From contig JBEVXU010000007.1 in NCBI GenBank assembly GCA_040505895.1, positions 62,001 through 126,000 on the forward strand: a stretch of 64,000 nt of DNA, in the 5' to 3' direction. The DNA comes from Vondammii sp040505895 (GTDB taxonomy: Bacteria; Pseudomonadota; Gammaproteobacteria; Chromatiales; Chromatiaceae). A program made the position numbers and the translations under genes. The notes beneath the pieces are model-generated. The model ran no database searches, was not told the DNA's origin, and saw nothing but the letters and a program-made list of their open reading frames with translations. Positions 61,448-64,000 of this stretch are shown here, piece by piece; the first letter of the stretch is position 1; every line of letters begins with the position of its first letter.

Positions 61448-61768
61448 CTACCGAATGGTTTTTAAATCAGCTGTGCGCCGTTTTTTTGCATCCCGATAAA
61501 AATTTTCATGTGAGCCGATATTCAGTAGGTACAACTGCAGCTCATCCTCCTTCCATGAATAACCAAGTAAGACGATTTGCTCGTTCATCTTAAACTTATG
61601 TACCCACAGATGGGAAAGATCCCCCTTTTTCTGCTCGCCAATAACAGGATCATCGATAATCCTGTCGATCTCATCCTCAACTAAAATTTTTCCAGACTCG
61701 GAAAGCTTTTTAAACACTCTCTTAAAGGTCGGTGTTTCAAAGACCTCAATCCCGCTTTCCTCTGACAT
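61448..61768 (-). CDS. Type II toxin, RelE/ParE family
   Basis: 106 aa from ATG 61768 (MSEESGIEVFETPTFKRVFK); frame open to 61789. Helical start TPTFKRVFKKLSESG, then KGDLSHLWVHKFKMNEQIVL and DELQLYLLNIGSHENFYRDA, the beta core and C-terminal strand of RelE/ParE mRNA interferase or gyrase-inhibitor folds. Overlaps the antitoxin gene by 23 bp. Which activity it has cannot be told from sequence. Confidence 0.75.
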   Translation of the reverse strand: MSEESGIEVFETPTFKRVFKKLSESGKILVEDEIDRIIDDPVIGEQKKGDLSHLWVHKFKMNEQIVLLGYSWKEDELQLYLLNIGSHENFYRDAKKRRTADLKTIR

Positions 61769-61973
61769 ATCTCGTGATCCTTCCCGCATTTACTTCAGTA
61801 GTAGCAATTGCCGCCTGTCGAATGAATTCATAGGGCAGATCAGGATTGTCCTCTACCATCCTTCCGATCTCCGCCCAATGTTCAATCTGCTTTGGTACAG
61901 AACGTTTGCTCACATCAGCATACACTTTGGCATCTTTTACAAAATCATCATCTAGCCGAACGCTGGTAGCCAT
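61746..61973 (-). CDS. ParD-like antitoxin
   Basis: 75 aa from ATG 61973. Begins MATSVRLDDDFVKDAKVYAD with SKRSVPKQIEHWAEIGRMVE, the pattern of the ParD-like antitoxin family (PF11903-type ribbon-helix-helix). Precedes and overlaps the toxin, as usual. A longer frame to 62057 is less likely. Confidence 0.75.
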   Translation of the reverse strand: MATSVRLDDDFVKDAKVYADVSKRSVPKQIEHWAEIGRMVEDNPDLPYEFIRQAAIATTEVNAGRITRYVRGKRD

Positions 61974-62081
61974 CTCAATTACCCTCGCAGAGATAAAGCG
62001 ACAATATGTCGCATATGGACGCATTTTGTCGCGAGTATAGTGGTAGGTGGGTGTCACGTCAATATAAATTCACCTCTAGAG

Positions 62082-63077
62082 TCACTGCCAAGGCCGACTG
62101 TAGGCGCCCAAGGTGGTCTGTGTTCCCTCTGAGACCTTACCCAGCTCAGCCATCCACTCCGCTTTTGGGCGGTAGTTTTCCGGGTCTTTCGCGCAGGCAT
62201 CGATAGCGGCACGCCATACTCTGGCTACCTGGGCGACATAGACCGGACTGCGTTGGCGACCCTCGATCTTAATCGCCGCCACACCTGCTTTCTGCAGCTC
62301 CGGCAGCAGTTCCAGGGTATTGAGGCTGGTGGGCTCTTCTAACGCATGGAAAGTATTACCACCAACACTGAAACTCCCCTTGCAGAGGGTCGGATAGCCC
62401 GCCTTCTCTCCCTTACCGGTGCGCTCTATCAACACACCACCGAGATGGGTTTCCAGTCCCTGTGGAGTCTCACGCCACTCCACATGGCTCGCTGGAGAAC
62501 AGGCACCGTAGGTGTTGGGTGAGCGTCCGGTGGCGTAGGAGGAGAGGATACAGCGCCCCTCCACCATCACACAGAGGCTACCGAAACCAAACACCTCCAC
62601 CTGTACCGGACTGTTCTCCACCACATGCTGTACTTGGCCAAGAGAGAGCACTCGCGGCAATACTGCCCGGCGTATACCGAAGTTATCCTTATAGAACTCC
62701 AGTGCCTCATAGTTGGTGGCGGAGCCCTGGACAGAGAGATGAAGATTCAGCTCCGGGTAGTGTTCAGAGGCGTAGTCGAGAATGCCGATATCAGCGGCAA
62801 TCATTGCATCCACCTGAAGATCAGCCGCCTGATCCACTGCATTCTGCCAGCGTGACCAACCACTGGGCTGTGGATAGGTGTTGAGGGCAAGAAACACCTT
62901 CACCCCACGCTGACGGGCGTAGCGAATCCCCTCGGCAATCTTCGCAGGGCCAAAGTTAAGCCCTGCGAAGTGACGAGCATTGGTGTCGTCACGAAAGCCG
63001 AAGTAGACCGCATCGGCGCCGTTATCCACGGCCGCCTTGAGAGAGGGCAGATTACCTGCCGGACATACGAGTTCCAT
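62082..63077 (-). CDS. ubiU: Ubiquinone biosynthesis protein UbiU (U32 family)
   Basis: 331 aa from ATG 63077 (MELVCPAGNLPSLKAAVDNG). GADAVYFGFRDDTNARHFAG and four Fe-S cysteines: FGSLCVMVEGRC, NTYGACSP and TLCKGSF. Forms a complex with UbiV. Its start overlaps the end of the upstream radical SAM gene by 26 bp. Confidence 0.93.
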   Translation of the reverse strand: MELVCPAGNLPSLKAAVDNGADAVYFGFRDDTNARHFAGLNFGPAKIAEGIRYARQRGVKVFLALNTYPQPSGWSRWQNAVDQAADLQVDAMIAADIGILDYASEHYPELNLHLSVQGSATNYEALEFYKDNFGIRRAVLPRVLSLGQVQHVVENSPVQVEVFGFGSLCVMVEGRCILSSYATGRSPNTYGACSPASHVEWRETPQGLETHLGGVLIERTGKGEKAGYPTLCKGSFSVGGNTFHALEEPTSLNTLELLPELQKAGVAAIKIEGRQRSPVYVAQVARVWRAAIDACAKDPENYRPKAEWMAELGKVSEGTQTTLGAYSRPWQ

Positions 63078-64000
63078 CGATACAACCACTCATACTGTTT
63101 GTTGTTAAATGATCAAGACCACTGTCTGATCGCCCTGAGAGCCGCGACCCCTGACGACTACCGCGCCGGGAAAGCTCTGCTTCTATACCGTTGAGCACCG
63201 CCCATTTTTTTGCACACCAGGCGGGGGTGAGAAGAATATCTGATGAAGCGGTACCTGTGGCCCGGTGATAAATCACCTCCCCAGGGGTGCGTTCAATCAT
63301 ATCCACCGCTATGGAGATGTACTCTTCCATGGAGAGAGGCTGATACTCTCCCCTTCGCCACTGATTAGCCAATTGCGTGCCCTTGACTACATGCAAAGGG
63401 TGTAGCTTGAGCGCTTCGGTACCCAATTCCAGCACCTGCTCCAAACTTGAGAGCACCTCAGCCCTACCCTCGCCGGGCATACCCACAATCAGATGGGTAC
63501 AGATTGGCAACCCACGGAGATGGGCTGCTCTCACCGCTTGACGATATTCAGCAAAACCATGACCACGATTGACCCTTTCCAGGGCGGCATCGGAGGCCGA
63601 CTGCAGACCCAACTCAAGCCAAACCTCATGCCCTTCAGACTTGAGGCCGGCAAGAAGGTCCAGCACCTCATCGGGGACACAGTCGGGGCGGGTACCCACC
63701 GAGATACCGACCACATCCGGTTCAGCAAGCGCTTCCCGATAGAGGTCGGAGAGATACTCCACATCTGCATATGTGTTGGTATATGCCTGAAAGTAGGCGA
63801 TAAAACGACGGGCACCCGTGCGTTTCAGCAATACCTGCCTGCCTGCCTCAATCTGCTCAGCGACACTAGGAGCCTCTCTGGAGGTGGGATTGAAAGAGGC
63901 GTTGTTACAGAAGGTACAGCCACCCCGCCCCTTGCTGCCATCACGGTTGGGACAGGTAAAACCGGCGTTTATCGCCAGCTTGTGAACCCGCTCACCGTAA
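63052..64000 (-). CDS. Radical SAM protein, YhcC/TIGR01212 family (partial at window end)
   Basis: Open frame from the window edge to 63052. The edge-proximal part encodes the radical SAM cluster NAGFTCPNRDGSKGRGGCTF with CTFCNN, followed by FIAYFQAYTNTYADVEYLSD, VGISVGTRPDCVPDEVLDLL and EGHEVWLELGLQSASDAAL, all characteristic of YhcC. N-terminus lies beyond 64000. Function of YhcC is not established. Overlaps ubiU, so likely in one operon with it. Confidence 0.9.
   Translation of the reverse strand, partial: YGERVHKLAINAGFTCPNRDGSKGRGGCTFCNNASFNPTSREAPSVAEQIEAGRQVLLKRTGARRFIAYFQAYTNTYADVEYLSDLYREALAEPDVVGISVGTRPDCVPDEVLDLLAGLKSEGHEVWLELGLQSASDAALERVNRGHGFAEYRQAVRAAHLRGLPICTHLIVGMPGEGRAEVLSSLEQVLELGTEALKLHPLHVVKGTQLANQWRRGEYQPLSMEEYISIAVDMIERTPGEVIYHRATGTASSDILLTPAWCAKKWAVLNGIEAELSRRGSRQGSRLSGRSDSGLDHLTTNSMSGCIDGTRMSGR

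Noticed and set aside
1..64000. CRISPR array or phage structural genes
   Set aside because: No regularly spaced short repeats with unique spacers and no capsid, tail or terminase-like genes were seen; the only phage-type trace is the broken integrase.

Overview
The window looks like the chromosome of a motile, sulfur-oxidising gammaproteobacterium (Chromatiales / Sedimenticola-type; inferred from gene content, no rRNA present). The evidence is a rhd-tusA-dsrE2 sulfur-relay cluster beside cysG, a Pseudomonas-like order of flagellar and chemotaxis genes, and the ubiT/ubiU/ubiV set for oxygen-independent ubiquinone synthesis.

Region 1 (1-13.3 kb) is accessory DNA. Four paralogous hybrid histidine kinases lie head-to-tail on the minus strand, interspersed with two periplasmic solute-binding proteins. 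Their sensor modules are shuffled, while the PAS, kinase, receiver and C-terminal tail modules stay nearly identical. Each kinase stop codon overlaps by 8 bp the start of a second small gene. That gene is a response regulator (one apparently sound as far as the window edge, one a stub) or a Ser/Thr-kinase-like fragment (one longer, one a stub). The array ends in a broken integrase, an ISL3-type transposase scrap and the 3' part of a tRNA-Asn gene followed by a terminator, which reads as the right edge of a genomic island.

Region 2 (13.3-18.15 kb) is a second block bounded by another copy of the tRNA-Asn 3' end plus terminator. It carries a DUF211/VIT gene pair, a U32 peptidase-family gene split by one in-frame stop, a PhnD-like binding protein, and a 23-bp inverted repeat enclosing REP-like hairpins. 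It may be a second island in tandem at the same tRNA site.

Region 3 (18.2-24.3 kb) holds small and decayed genes (a truncated DUF3365 haem protein), a double-Cache/HAMP/GGDEF/EAL protein, mobB and DUF4197. Region 4 (23.7-41.6 kb) is one long minus-strand flagellar/chemotaxis run: fliLMNOPQR, flhB, flhA, flhF, flhG, fliA, cheY, cheZ, cheA, cheB, motA, motB, cheW, DUF2802. A sigma-54-like promoter lies upstream of fliL. The ParC/ParP-type genes often found before cheW are absent.

Region 5 (41.7-53.8 kb) has an MFS permease, a 162-bp tandem repeat, and a membrane hybrid kinase with an Hpt domain. This kinase is divergent from an Hpt-REC-REC-GGDEF-EAL protein whose two catalytic domains are both degenerate. 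An AI-2E-type permease, a LysR regulator, a DUF302-like protein and a FadL porin follow. Small elements with terminal inverted repeats sit in several intergenic gaps.

Region 6 (53.9-64 kb) contains rhd-tusA-dsrE2, cysG, ubiT, gamma-glutamyltransferase, ubiV, a ParD/RelE-type toxin-antitoxin pair inserted between ubiV and ubiU, ubiU, and the start of a YhcC-type radical SAM gene cut by the window edge.
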